Both the position numbers and the translations under genes were made by a program. This document shows positions 24,008 through 32,712 of a DNA stretch of 35,478 bases, one piece after another. How positions within the stretch are numbered: position 1 is the first letter of the stretch; every line of letters starts with the position of its first letter. Origin of the DNA: Halothiobacillus sp. 35-54-62 (GTDB taxonomy: Bacteria; Pseudomonadota; Gammaproteobacteria; Halothiobacillales; Halothiobacillaceae); NCBI GenBank assembly GCA_002281295.1, contig NCFS01000019.1:1-35478 (forward strand), written 5' to 3'. The notes below the pieces were generated by a model that was not told the origin of the DNA, made no database searches, and saw nothing but the letters and a program-made list of their open reading frames with translations.

Positions 24008-24685
24008 ATGAAAAAATATCTTCTGTTGATGGGGTTGCTCACCAGCACAACGCCCGTGTGGGCGGCGGGGCAAGCCGTTTTGCAATCAAATATCAATGGC
24101 AAAATCGAGCAGGCGCAGCTTGCTTGGCTCAGCGATCAGCAATTGCGCATGGATATTTCGCGCCCACCGGCTGAAATTTTACTCGAACAGGGCGCCCTAT
24201 ATGCCATCACCCAAATTGGTGGCATGCCGATTGTGGCTAACGTAGCCGATGTGGATCAAATGGCGCGCGCCCTAGGCCAGGGTGGGGGGTTTAGTGGTCA
24301 AATCGATAAACAACTGGCCAAATCCGTGCATGCTTTTGAGGCGACGGGGCGTCATGAAACGGTGGCCGGCATTGTGGGCGCGGTGTATCGAATCACTTGG
24401 CAAGATAATCAAGGCAAATCGCATACTGATGAAGCCGTGCTCACCAAAAATGCCACGGTGGTTGAGTTAAGCCGCGCCTTGCAAAATTTAAGTACTGCCG
24501 CACACAAGGGCTGGGATGCGCGCAGTGCCGAAATAATACATCAAGGCTTTGGCGTTTTACGTTATGGCAAAGAGTACCAGCTGCGTTCGGTGAGCGCGCA
24601 AGCGCCTTCTGCCAGTGCTTTAGCTTTGCCTGCCCAATCAATTGATGTGCAAAAACTCATCCAAGGCTTTGCCGGCGCGCAATAA
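24008..24685 (+). CDS. Hypothetical secreted protein
   Basis: A 225-residue protein with a clear signal peptide (MKKYLLLMGLLTSTTPVWAAG, cleavage after about residue 20). The mature part (GKIEQAQLAWLSDQQLRMDI, AGIVGAVYRITWQDNQGKSHTDEAVLTKN) looks like a beta-rich periplasmic domain that recalls DUF4412-type proteins, but I do not recognise it securely. No catalytic motif or cysteine is seen. The ATG at 24008 has only a weak GGAT site. It stands alone between rimI and gloB; a short GC hairpin (24701-24705/24712-24716) follows it without a T-run. Confidence 0.7.
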   Translation: MKKYLLLMGLLTSTTPVWAAGQAVLQSNINGKIEQAQLAWLSDQQLRMDISRPPAEILLEQGALYAITQIGGMPIVANVADVDQMARALGQGGGFSGQIDKQLAKSVHAFEATGRHETVAGIVGAVYRITWQDNQGKSHTDEAVLTKNATVVELSRALQNLSTAAHKGWDARSAEIIHQGFGVLRYGKEYQLRSVSAQAPSASALALPAQSIDVQKLIQGFAGAQ

Positions 24686-24837
24686 GTTTATTCAAGCACA
24701 CCCGCCCTATCGCGGGGTTGAAAAATGGTAATGATTGATCTTGCGGGACATATTTGTACACTGTCACCGGTTTTACACAATGCGTCGATGCTTTGTTGAT
24801 TGAAAAGCGCGCGTGATAACAATCGGAGAAACGGCTC

Positions 24838-25614
24838 ATGCAAATTCATGCTGTCCCCGTGCTGAACGATAATTACGTCTGGTTAATTGAAGGCGAGCAA
24901 CGCCAATGTGCGGTGGTTGATTTAGGCGATGCGCCGCCTGTGCTGGCCGCGATTGATGCGCTGGGGTTAAGCGTGCAGGCTATTTTACTCACGCATCATC
25001 ACGCCGATCACACCCAAGGCATTGCGGCATTTCGCGCGCGCTATCCCGTTCCTGTTTATGGCCCTGCCACGGAAGCGCAGCGTTGGGTAACCCACCCCTT
25101 AGCCGATGGCGATGTGATCAACTTGCCGCAGATTGGCGCATTTGCAGCGTGGTTAACCCCGGGGCATACCCTCGGGCACTTAAGTTACATCACCGACGGC
25201 GCGGCCTTTACCGGTGATACGCTGTTCTCAGCGGGGTGCGGGCGGTTATTTGAGGGCACGGCGGCGATGATGCTGGCAAGCTTGGATCGCATGGCCACCT
25301 TGCCCGATACCACGCAGATTTATTGCGGGCATGAGTACACCGCCGATAACCTGCGATTTGCGCTATTTGCCGAGCCTGAAAACCCGGCCATTGCCGAGCG
25401 CATTCGTGCCGTGGCCGAGGCCGCCGCCTTGGGGCAGCCGAGTGTGCCTGTGGGTTTGGCCGAAGAGCTGCAAACCAATCCATTTTTGCGCATTCGCACG
25501 CCATTATTGCGCCAAGCCATTGAGGTATTTGCGGGCAAAAAAATCAGTGATGTCGAGGCTTTTGGGGCATTGCGTCGATGGAAAGATGAATTTGATGGTT
25601 TATCTCCTTTATAA
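24838..25614 (+). CDS. gloB: Hydroxyacylglutathione hydrolase (glyoxalase II)
   Basis: A 258-residue metallo-beta-lactamase-fold enzyme hydrolysing S-lactoylglutathione to lactate and glutathione, the second step of methylglyoxal detoxification. THHHADHTQG holds the binuclear metal site, followed by TPGHTLGH, TGDTLFSAGCGRLFEG, and CGHEYTADNLRFA. The C-terminal LAEELQTNPFLRI and FGALRRWKDEFD are glyoxalase II features that exclude other lactamase-fold families. CGGAGAAA precedes the ATG. mltD follows after 69 bp of AT-rich DNA; gloB and mltD are neighbours in other gammaproteobacteria. Confidence 0.96.
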   Translation: MQIHAVPVLNDNYVWLIEGEQRQCAVVDLGDAPPVLAAIDALGLSVQAILLTHHHADHTQGIAAFRARYPVPVYGPATEAQRWVTHPLADGDVINLPQIGAFAAWLTPGHTLGHLSYITDGAAFTGDTLFSAGCGRLFEGTAAMMLASLDRMATLPDTTQIYCGHEYTADNLRFALFAEPENPAIAERIRAVAEAAALGQPSVPVGLAEELQTNPFLRIRTPLLRQAIEVFAGKKISDVEAFGALRRWKDEFDGLSPL

Positions 25615-25683
25615 TTTATAGTTATTTTTATTTTGGCATTTTATTTAAATAATAAATAGTTCGCTTAATTTTAGGTTTTTATT

Positions 25684-27309
25684 TTGTATAAATATTTTTC
25701 GATTCGCAGTGTGTTGTTTTTGCTTATTCCCGCTATATTGGCGCTGGGTGGTTGCGCTAATTTACCAAAACCCGACGAGGGTGCCTCAGCGGCATCGCAG
25801 CCCACAAACACGTCCACACCGGTGGTTGATACCATTGATTATGGTATTTTGCCGGCCATTAATTCTTCCGCTCAAAGCGAGCGCCGCGCCGCTTGGATGA
25901 ATGATGGTAATTTATGGCATTATATTGCCGCACGATTTACCTTGCCCATTCCGAATAATGCCCGAATACAAACCCAATTAGCCTTTTATGCCAGCCATAT
26001 CGATTATTTGCAGCGGGTAACAGAACGGGCTTCTCCTTATTTGCACATGATTGTAAAAGATTTGCAGGAAAATGATCTGCCCCTGGAATTGGCGCTCTTG
26101 CCTATTGTAGAAAGCGCTTATCGGCCGGAAGCTGTTTCCACCAGTAATGCGGCCGGCATTTGGCAGTTTATTCCCAGTACGGGGACGCACTTTGGTTTGC
26201 AACGCACCACTTGGTATGATGGGCGCCGCGATATTAAAGCATCTACAGAAGCGGCTGTGCAGTATTTTTCTCGGTTAAGGGTTATGTTTAATGATGATTG
26301 GCCGGTTATTATCGCCTCCTATAATGGCGGCGAGGGTACCTTGCAGAAAGCGGTTAATTATAATCAATCCAAGGGGCTGCCGACCGACTTTTGGAGTTTA
26401 ACCAAAATTAGCCAAGAAACGGCAGATTACCCTGCGCGTTTATATGCTTTGATTATTATATTTAGTAATCCTGAGAAATTTGGATTTAACCCCTATCCTG
26501 TGCCTAATGCGTCGGTATTAACTGAAATAAAACTTAATAAGCCGATTAATCTAAGTAAGCTTGCGACCTTAACGGGAGTATCTCATGAGGAGCTGTACCG
26601 CTTAAATCCGGGCTTCGATAAGCTCATTACCGGCCCCACCTCAGCCAATTTGTTGGTGCCCAAAGGCTTGGCTGATCAGTTTACGCCCGGCGCGATGGAG
26701 GCGGCTGAAAAATCGGCCATTGATTGGGGGCGGTATACCTTACGGCGCGGGGATAATTTTCATAAAGTGGCGTATCGCTATGGCTGCGATGCCGATGAGT
26801 TAATTAAGGTTAACCGCTTAAGCTCGGCTTACGCTCGTCCGGGTGAAACGATTCTTGTCCCATTGGGACGGGGCGAGAAAGCGCGTTTAGCCAGCGGTGC
26901 CGATCAAATGTATACCGTGCAATCGGGCGATTCTCTGTGGGGCTTGGCGCGGCGGTTTAATATGGAGCTGGCCGATTTGCAGCAGATGAATGGTTTAAAA
27001 AAGAAAGAAGAGATCAAGCCGGGGCAAAAGCTTCTGGTCGCCTCAGCCGGTCATCAACCACCACCTGCCCATGCCGCCCATGCTGCACGGGTGGTGCTTA
27101 AAACGCCGCTAGAACCTCAGCATACAAAATCTGCGGCACTGAAAACTAAATCGCGGGGTGCCAATCAGTACACGGTAAAAAAAGGCGATACCTTGTGGAA
27201 TGTGGCGCGACGCTTTTCTACGACGGTAACGGAAATTGCGTCAACCAACCGAATTAAAACCAATGAGGCCTTAAAGCCCGGACAAGTTTTGGTTATTGCC
27301 AGCCAATAA
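25684..27309 (+). CDS. mltD: Membrane-bound lytic murein transglycosylase D
   Basis: A 541-residue lipoprotein (lipobox ALGGC, Cys24) that cleaves peptidoglycan glycan strands. The goose-type lysozyme-like domain carries catalytic Glu143 in LLPIVESAYRPEA, then AAGIWQFIPSTGTHFGL and ASYNGGEG. Three LysM domains follow: 351-394 (YTLRRGDNF), 410-453 (YTVQSGDSLW) and 496-539 (YTVKKGDTLW), joined by a His/Ala/Pro-rich linker. The start must be a TTG at 25684: no ATG is in frame upstream of the signal sequence and the next GTG would remove the positive n-region. The region 25615-25683 is distinctly AT-rich. Confidence 0.95.
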   Translation: MYKYFSIRSVLFLLIPAILALGGCANLPKPDEGASAASQPTNTSTPVVDTIDYGILPAINSSAQSERRAAWMNDGNLWHYIAARFTLPIPNNARIQTQLAFYASHIDYLQRVTERASPYLHMIVKDLQENDLPLELALLPIVESAYRPEAVSTSNAAGIWQFIPSTGTHFGLQRTTWYDGRRDIKASTEAAVQYFSRLRVMFNDDWPVIIASYNGGEGTLQKAVNYNQSKGLPTDFWSLTKISQETADYPARLYALIIIFSNPEKFGFNPYPVPNASVLTEIKLNKPINLSKLATLTGVSHEELYRLNPGFDKLITGPTSANLLVPKGLADQFTPGAMEAAEKSAIDWGRYTLRRGDNFHKVAYRYGCDADELIKVNRLSSAYARPGETILVPLGRGEKARLASGADQMYTVQSGDSLWGLARRFNMELADLQQMNGLKKKEEIKPGQKLLVASAGHQPPPAHAAHAARVVLKTPLEPQHTKSAALKTKSRGANQYTVKKGDTLWNVARRFSTTVTEIASTNRIKTNEALKPGQVLVIASQ

Positions 27310-27346
27310 GCGCATCGGCGGTTTTTATGCTTGCTCGGCGGTGGGT

Positions 27347-28126
27347 TTATGGCGTCGGTTGATTGGTAAGTTGGTCGGCAAGTTGATGGAGATCGCTTGG
27401 GGCTTGCACCTTAAATATCGGCGGTGGCAGGGTGTGGGGCATTAATCGGGGTAGCCAGGCGTTCAGCGCTGCTGCGTTATCTAGCGCGGATGGCGGCGGG
27501 GTATTGGGCGGCGCGCCAGCATTTAAAACAATGCCAGCCAGCGGTATGCCGCGTTGATGCAAGGCTTCTATGGCGCAGAACAGGGCGCTGAGCGTGCCGA
27601 GCTCATCGGGGGCAATCAGCAAAACGGGCAAGGCGGTGTAGCGTGCCAGTTCGATGTTTAGGCTGTCTTCTGTTAATGGGGAGAGCAGGCCACCGGCGCC
27701 TTCAATGATCCAGTATTGCGCTTGATGCCCCACCGTTTGGGCAGCGTTCGGCGCGGGTAAATGGGGGGCTATATCGGCACTAAAGTGCAGGGTTTTCCCT
27801 TCTTTTAGGGCGGCTTGCGGGGCGGCAATCGCGGCGCTAAAGCGCCAAGGGCAAACCTGGCTTAAGGGTTCTGTTTGGCCGGCTGCGTGCCAAAGCGCGG
27901 TGGCATCGGCGGGGATGCGTTCATTGTGTTCTGTTGTGTTTTTCGGCGCGCGGGTTTGGCATCCGGTTTCAACGGGTTTTCGTACCCGCAGAACCGCGCC
28001 GCGCGCCCTTAAAGCGGCAATTAAGCCGCAGGCCACCCAGGTTTTTCCCACGCCGGTGTTAGTGGCCAAAATAACCCATCCTTTAGGGGGATTTGGTGCT
28101 GCGGTGCGGTGCGGCGTTTGTTCCAT
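27347..28126 (-). CDS. bioD: Dethiobiotin synthetase
   Basis: A 259-residue ATP-dependent carboxylase that closes the ureido ring of dethiobiotin from 7,8-diaminopelargonic acid and CO2. The P-loop ATNTGVGKTWVACGLI (21-36), KPVETGC, and IEGAGGLLSPL are diagnostic. Pro/Ala-rich inserts make it longer than E. coli BioD (about 225). It lies 21 nt downstream of purC on the same strand. The other biotin genes in the window, bioH and bioC, are 5 kb away, so the pathway genes are not in one operon. Confidence 0.95.
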   Translation of the reverse strand: MEQTPHRTAAPNPPKGWVILATNTGVGKTWVACGLIAALRARGAVLRVRKPVETGCQTRAPKNTTEHNERIPADATALWHAAGQTEPLSQVCPWRFSAAIAAPQAALKEGKTLHFSADIAPHLPAPNAAQTVGHQAQYWIIEGAGGLLSPLTEDSLNIELARYTALPVLLIAPDELGTLSALFCAIEALHQRGIPLAGIVLNAGAPPNTPPPSALDNAAALNAWLPRLMPHTLPPPIFKVQAPSDLHQLADQLTNQPTP

Positions 28127-28147
28127 GATGGTGTGCGGGTCAGCCCG

Positions 28148-29020
28148 TTAGGTACTCGCGGGGACAATATCGGCCGGAATGTGGGGACCCGGGGCCTGTT
28201 TGTTCCAGTCGAGGGTTTCAAGCCAATCGCGCACAATTTGTTTGTCGAATGATGGGGGGCTTATGCCCTCATGATAGTGATCGACCGGCCAAAAGCGGGA
28301 AGAATCGGGCGTGAGCGCCTCGTCGATTAAATGCAGCTGGCCGTTCGCATCTAGGCCAAATTCAAATTTGGTATCTGCAATGATAATGCCGCGTTGGAGC
28401 GCAAAAGCCGCCGCTTCCGCATAGAGGCGAAGGGCGGTGTGCCGCACCTGTTCTGCCCGTGTTAACCCTAAAAGGCCAACGGTGGTCGCAAAATCAATAT
28501 TTTCATCATGCGCGCCCACGGCGGCTTTGGTGGCTGGCGTAAAAATGGGTTCAGGCAAGCGGGCGGCCAAGGCTAAACCGGGGGGCAGGGCGATGCCGCA
28601 GACGGCGCCCGTGGCTTGGTAGTCTTTAAAACCGCTGCCAATTAAATACCCGCGAACCACGGCTTCAATCGGCAACGCCTTGAGCCGCTTTACGATGAGG
28701 CTGCGCCCTTCGAGCGGCGCGCGCTCTTCGGGGTTGGGGATAATTGATTCGAGGGATTGATCGGGGAGTAATTGATTGGGGATGATATGTTGAGTTCGGT
28801 CAAACCAAAATTTTGAGATAGACGTGAGCAGCCGGCCTTTATCGGGGATGGGCGTGGGTAAAATTACATCAAAGGCTGAAATCCGATCGGTGGTTACGAT
28901 AAGCAGGCGATCGGCATCAATGGCGTATAAATCACGGACTTTGCCGCGATGCAGCAACGTGAGCGAACTAATTTTAGATTCGAGCAGGGGCGTGGTGTTT
29001 TTTTGCATGGCGAGTATCAT
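28148..29020 (-). CDS. purC: Phosphoribosylaminoimidazole-succinocarboxamide synthase
   Basis: A 290-residue SAICAR synthetase of purine synthesis, belonging to the longer form of about 290-300 residues. [48 protein letters not shown] is the signature N-terminal ATP-binding block; [12 protein letters not shown] and [33 protein letters not shown] complete the active site. The start is taken as ATG 29020; ATG 29008 is equally possible because neither has a good Shine-Dalgarno sequence. It is divergent from the thioredoxin-fusion gene. Confidence 0.96.
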   Translation of the reverse strand: MILAMQKNTTPLLESKISSLTLLHRGKVRDLYAIDADRLLIVTTDRISAFDVILPTPIPDKGRLLTSISKFWFDRTQHIIPNQLLPDQSLESIIPNPEERAPLEGRSLIVKRLKALPIEAVVRGYLIGSGFKDYQATGAVCGIALPPGLALAARLPEPIFTPATKAAVGAHDENIDFATTVGLLGLTRAEQVRHTALRLYAEAAAFALQRGIIIADTKFEFGLDANGQLHLIDEALTPDSSRFWPVDHYHEGISPPSFDKQIVRDWLETLDWNKQAPGPHIPADIVPAST

Positions 29021-29137
29021 TGTTAGGATGTTAACGTATTTGCTGCAATGGGATGCGAATGGGCGCTATTGTAATAGAGGCCTTAGGATTCTGGCAGAGG
29101 TTTCATCGGTGTCGCTTAGGTGGGGCAGGTGATTTTT

Positions 29138-30547
29138 ATGATGGGTAACGGGGGGCGTATGCGGCAATTTTTTTCCCTTGGGCTGGGATTATTTTTATTT
29201 TTGAGCTGCGCTGTCGCAGAAGCCAACTTTACCTTGCCCTATGGCACGCAAGGCAATGAGCTGGATGTTTCGGTTATCGGTGCCATTCAGCCTGATGCTC
29301 AACAATCAGCAGATAAGCCTGCGAATGCCACAGCGCCGCTTATTTTGTGGTTCACCAATCAATATGGGCAAGTGATTGGCGAGCAAGCCCTAGCGCATGC
29401 CCTTGCCCGGCGGGGTGCCACAGTTTGGATGGTGGATTTACTCGACTCCTTGCTTTTGCCGCGCTCAAACGATGCGGTACGCGATTTGCAAGGCCATAGT
29501 GTGGCGGCCTTAATTGCGGCGGGGGTTAAAACGGGTCATCCGGTCACGGTGGTGGGCTTGGATCGGATGGCGGTGCCAATTTTGCGCGGCTTGCGCGCGT
29601 GGCAGGCAACCACAAGTCACACCCAAGCCGTTACGGGTGCTGTGTTGCTGTTTCCGAATTTATATCGCGGCACGCCGGTTGCCGGTGTTGATCCGAGTTT
29701 TTTAGGCATTGTATCGGCCACCAATATGCCGGTGATGATTCTGGAGCCTGATCGGGGCGTAAATCGCAATCGCTTAGGCACCTTGCTCGATGCCTTGCAA
29801 GGGGCGGGTAGCGCCACTTTTGCCCGCATTATTCCCGATGTGCGGGATTATTTTCCGCTGCACTTGCACACCCCGCAAAATGAAACGCTTAAATCGGTGG
29901 CGCAATTTATGAAGCCGCAAGAAGCGGTCGCGTTTCAAGCGCTGCCCGCCGAAATTCTTGAGTCCAGCCAATTGCTGGCGCAGGCCGAGCATCCCACGAC
30001 GGTGTTACCCTTAAACGAGAATTTGGAAAAGCCCATCGCGCAGCAGTTTGGTTTGGTTGCGGTGCCCAATACGCCCGCGCCAAATTTTGCTTTGCCAGAT
30101 TTAAGCGGCCACATTTATCGTTTAACGGGTCGGGTGGTTGCCGATCGTCCTAAAGTGACTTTAGTGAATTTTTGGGCCTCTTGGTGCCCGCACTGCATCG
30201 AAGAAATTCCTTCCATGAAGGCCTTGGCCGAAGCGTATCCGGCCAATGAATTGCAGGTGTTGTCGATCAACTTTAAAGAATCGCGCGCGCATGTGGCCGC
30301 GTTTATCAAGCCATTCGGCGTCTCATTCCCTGTGCTGATTGATCGGCAGGGTGATGTGGCGGCGCAATGGGGTGTTTTCGCCTTTCCGAGTTCATTTTTG
30401 GTTGATGCGCAAGGGCGCGTTCGTTATTCAGTGAATGCCTCGATTGATTGGAATACGCCCCAGGTTAAAGCCATTATTAATCAAATGATTAAAGAGCAAA
30501 CTTCGGTAGGCGTTAAGGAGTTAAAGCCTTCGCCGCCGGCAAAATAA
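29138..30547 (+). CDS. Secreted alpha/beta-hydrolase-like and TlpA-type thioredoxin fusion
   Basis: A 469-residue exported protein. A signal peptide (about 1-28) precedes an N-terminal domain (about 60-260) that looks like a bacterial alpha/beta-hydrolase fold (PLILWFTNQYGQVIGEQALAHALARRGATVWMVDL; TVVGLDRMAVPILRGL), but the expected GxSxG nucleophile elbow reads GLDRM, so catalysis is unlikely. The C-terminal domain (about 305-450) is a TlpA/ResA thioredoxin with VNFWASWCPHCIEEIPSM; the redox cysteines are 350 and 353 in WCPHC. It also has the cis-Pro-containing FAFPSSFLVDAQGRV. Likely a periplasmic thiol-disulfide protein, with the first domain perhaps binding a partner. AGGTG lies 6 bp before ATG 29138; GTG 29120 and ATG 29159 are alternatives. 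Confidence 0.8.
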   Translation: MMGNGGRMRQFFSLGLGLFLFLSCAVAEANFTLPYGTQGNELDVSVIGAIQPDAQQSADKPANATAPLILWFTNQYGQVIGEQALAHALARRGATVWMVDLLDSLLLPRSNDAVRDLQGHSVAALIAAGVKTGHPVTVVGLDRMAVPILRGLRAWQATTSHTQAVTGAVLLFPNLYRGTPVAGVDPSFLGIVSATNMPVMILEPDRGVNRNRLGTLLDALQGAGSATFARIIPDVRDYFPLHLHTPQNETLKSVAQFMKPQEAVAFQALPAEILESSQLLAQAEHPTTVLPLNENLEKPIAQQFGLVAVPNTPAPNFALPDLSGHIYRLTGRVVADRPKVTLVNFWASWCPHCIEEIPSMKALAEAYPANELQVLSINFKESRAHVAAFIKPFGVSFPVLIDRQGDVAAQWGVFAFPSSFLVDAQGRVRYSVNASIDWNTPQVKAIINQMIKEQTSVGVKELKPSPPAK

Positions 30548-30610
30548 GCGCCTTGTGCCTTAGTTAAAGGCGTTTGGGCTGACGCGATAAGGCCTGCCCC
30601 CATGACACTA

Positions 30611-30774
30611 GGGCACCTCGAAAAACCGTTACGAGCAGGTTCGAGTGCAAGGAGCCGCGGGCTTGCGCCAGCTTCGCGTTCAGTGAGCAACGAGACATAT
30701 CAAGTAGATAGGCGAGGCGCGAACGCGCACGCGACGTCGCAATCGGATGGCGCAGTAGGTTTTTCGAGGTGCCC
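30611..30774. mobile_element. MITE-like element with 17-bp terminal inverted repeats
   Basis: A 164-bp sequence begins with GGGCACCTCGAAAAACC (30611-30627) and ends with its exact reverse complement (30758-30774). It is flanked on both sides by ACTA (30607-30610 and 30775-30778), which looks like a 4-bp target-site duplication. It has no transposase frame, so it would be a non-autonomous element mobilised in trans. The interior is GC-rich and not palindromic. It lies between the thioredoxin fusion and tsaD; its right end is 48 bp from the tsaD start. Confidence 0.8.
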
Positions 30775-30780
30775 ACTAAG

Positions 30781-30786
30781 GTATGA
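30781..30786 (+). promoter_or_regulatory. Possible tsaD -10 box
   Basis: TATGAT lies 36 bp upstream of the tsaD start codon and 7 bp after the right end of the MITE-like element. A -35 box at normal spacing would fall inside the terminal inverted repeat of that element (about 30758-30763), where the sequence is a poor match. The element may therefore have supplied or replaced the upstream half of this promoter. Confidence 0.4.
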
Positions 30787-30821
30787 TGGCGCCCCTATAA
30801 ATGTCAGGTAGGGATCCGTTC

Positions 30822-31832
30822 ATGCGCGTGCTGGGTATTGAAACATCGTGTGATGAAACGGCCATCGCTATTTATGACACCGAGCGGGGTTTACTCGCCA
30901 ACCAAATTCACTCGCAAACCGAGGTGCATGCGCGATTTGGCGGCGTGGTGCCCGAGCTTGCCGCACGCGATCATGTGCGTAAATTGCCGCTTTTATTTCG
31001 CGCCGCGTTAACCGAGGCGCAGATCAGTCGGCATGAGATTGATGCCATCGGTTATACCCAAGGCCCCGGTTTGCAGGGCGCCTTAATGACCGGCGCTGCG
31101 TTTGCCAAAGGCGTATCGCTCGCGCTCAATTGCCCCGCATTAGGGGTGCACCACTTAGAAGGGCATGTATTAGCGCCCTTTCTTTTGCAGCCCCAGCCCA
31201 CCTACCCGTTTTTGGCCTTGCTGGTTTCTGGCGGGCATACCCAGCTGATTGGCGTTGAGTGCTTGGGGGGCTACCGCTTGCTCGGTGAAAGTATCGATGA
31301 TGCCGTGGGCGAGGCGTTTGATAAATCCGCTAAATTGATGGGCTTGGGGTATCCCGGCGGTGCCGCGCTTTCGGTGTTGGCGCAGCAAGGTCAGACAAAC
31401 GCGATACATTTTACCCGCCCGATGGTCGATCGGCCGGGGCTTGATTTAAGTTTCAGTGGGCTGAAAACGGCCGTGTCGCTTGCGGTAGCCCAGGGCTATA
31501 ACCACGCCGATGTGGCCGCCTCGTTCGAGCAGGCAGTCATTGATACCTTGGTGATTAAAATTAAACGCGCCCTTGAGCAAACCGGCTACACCCAATTGGT
31601 GCTGGCGGGCGGTGTGGCCGCAAATCAACCGCTGCGGGCGCGGCTTAAAATCTTAATGGAAGGGCGGGGCGGCACGGTATTTTATCCCCCAGCCATTTTA
31701 TGCACCGATAATGCAGCCATGATTGCTTTGGTGGCGGCGATGCGCTTGGGGCACGGTGAGCAGGATGCCACGACAGGCTTTGAGGTGTTCCCCCGTTGGC
31801 CATTAAGCGCGTTGGCGGTGCCAAGCTATTGA
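30822..31832 (+). CDS. tsaD: tRNA N6-threonylcarbamoyladenosine transferase subunit TsaD
   Basis: A 336-residue ASKHA-fold protein that transfers threonylcarbamoyl to A37 of ANN-decoding tRNAs with TsaB and Tsa[20 protein letters not shown] is the typical start, [12 protein letters not shown] supplies the metal-binding His pair, and [41 protein letters not shown] and [15 protein letters not shown] complete the family. The ATG at 30822 (AGGG upstream) matches the E. coli start better than ATG 30801. TATGAT at 30781 is a plausible -10 box. The final Tyr codon and stop lie inside the palindromic repeat copy 2, which may serve as the terminator. It converges with plsY. Confidence 0.97.
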   Translation: MRVLGIETSCDETAIAIYDTERGLLANQIHSQTEVHARFGGVVPELAARDHVRKLPLLFRAALTEAQISRHEIDAIGYTQGPGLQGALMTGAAFAKGVSLALNCPALGVHHLEGHVLAPFLLQPQPTYPFLALLVSGGHTQLIGVECLGGYRLLGESIDDAVGEAFDKSAKLMGLGYPGGAALSVLAQQGQTNAIHFTRPMVDRPGLDLSFSGLKTAVSLAVAQGYNHADVAASFEQAVIDTLVIKIKRALEQTGYTQLVLAGGVAANQPLRARLKILMEGRGGTVFYPPAILCTDNAAMIALVAAMRLGHGEQDATTGFEVFPRWPLSALAVPSY

Positions 31833-31924
31833 TTCGGAACGAATAATCCATGAAACCGTAGGGTGCGCCATGCGCACCGATGGGCCAAATGGTGCGCATG
31901 GCGCACCCTACGACTTAGCGGGCA
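31826..31924. repeat. Palindromic repeat, copy 2 (inverted relative to copy 1)
   Basis: Perfect 22-bp arms (31857-31878 and 31891-31912) flank a 12-nt loop. The whole 99 bp matches the reverse complement of 1-99 with two differences. The repeat boundary falls inside the last codons of tsaD, so the gene's stop codon is within the repeat. The hairpin lies between the convergent genes tsaD and plsY and could terminate both. Confidence 0.9.
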
Positions 31925-32004
31925 ATCACGGATAAAATACGACTTAGCGGGCAATCACGGATAAAACTGGCCGGATCAATAAGCCCCAAGTTAAGCCCCA
32001 AGTT
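31910..32004. repeat. 29-bp and 12-bp tandem duplications beside palindrome copy 2
   Basis: A 29-bp unit starting ACGACTTAGCGGGC occurs at 31910-31938 and 31939-31967, identical except for the last base; the first unit overlaps the end of the palindromic repeat. Then AAGCCCCAAGTT occurs at 31981-31992 and 31993-32004, with a degenerate further AAGCCAAGTT near 32016. All lie between the tsaD and plsY stop codons and are non-coding. Confidence 0.85.
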
Positions 32005-32028
32005 AAGCCAGGCGAAGCCAAGTTAAGT

Positions 32029-32640
32029 TTAGGGTCTTGATTTTTGGCCAATACGCGATTCCTCGCCCCGAATTAAACGGCGAATATTCGCTTGATGCCG
32101 CCAGATGAGGATAAACGCCATGATGCTGATGGCAATCATCGTGGGCGCCTGCGTTAAATACTGCGCTGCCAAGGCTGCTGCCAGCGCAGCCAAAACAGCG
32201 GCAAGTGAGGAATAGCGGGTTAACCAAGCGGTGATAAGCCAAGTGCTGATGGTGATTAATCCCACAAGCGGATTCAGCGCAAGCAAAGCACCTGCGGCAG
32301 TGGCCACGCCTTTGCCGCCTTTAAAGCCGAAAAATACCGGATAAATATGCCCGATAAAAGCCGCAATTGCCGCGACGGCGAGCGCGATTTCAGGTGCGTT
32401 TAATGCGCGTAAAACGAGCACGGGCAGCAAGCCCTTAGATAAATCACCGACTAGCGTCATTAAAGCCGCCTTTTTGCCGCCTAACCGCAATACATTGGTC
32501 GCGCCCGGATTGCCCGAGCCCGCGAGCCTAGGATCAGGGAGCTTAAATAAGCGTGATACCAACACGGCGCTCGCGATTGAGCCGATGAGATAGCTTAAAA
32601 TGGCAATACCGATCAAGCTCGGCCAAGATAAATAATCCAC
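32029..32640 (-). CDS. plsY: Acyl-phosphate glycerol-3-phosphate acyltransferase PlsY
   Basis: A 203-residue integral membrane enzyme that transfers an acyl group from acyl-phosphate to glycerol 3-phosphate at the start of phospholipid synthesis. The three family motifs are visible: SYLIGSIASAVLVSRL, AGSGNPGATNVLRLGGKKAA, and GHIYPVFFGFKGGKGVATAAG. About five transmembrane helices. The start is GTG at 32640 (GTG GAT TAT), with a weak GGAA upstream; the frame runs on to 32727 but that part is not membrane-like and overlaps the bioH start region. The length with GTG matches E. coli PlsY (205). Confidence 0.93.
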   Translation of the reverse strand: MDYLSWPSLIGIAILSYLIGSIASAVLVSRLFKLPDPRLAGSGNPGATNVLRLGGKKAALMTLVGDLSKGLLPVLVLRALNAPEIALAVAAIAAFIGHIYPVFFGFKGGKGVATAAGALLALNPLVGLITISTWLITAWLTRYSSLAAVLAALAAALAAQYLTQAPTMIAISIMAFILIWRHQANIRRLIRGEESRIGQKSRP

Positions 32641-32712
32641 AATACATTCCGATTTGAAGGTAACGATAAATGACAGGCGCGCATTATCACGAGTTTGGGT
32701 GCAAAAGCGCAA

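Noticed and set aside
24755..24780. TGTACA and TGTAAA-like elements upstream of gloB as a third LitR/PplR operator
   Set aside because: Only isolated half-sites are present and their spacing is not 11 bp or a multiple of it; the match is no better than chance.
30602..30811. Small open frames within the MITE-like element
   Set aside because: Short, without ribosome-binding sites or similarity to transposases; the terminal repeats and duplication explain the region better.
31910..32004. CRISPR-like array after tsaD
   Set aside because: The units are directly adjacent tandem duplications with no spacers, only two copies each, and no cas genes are present.
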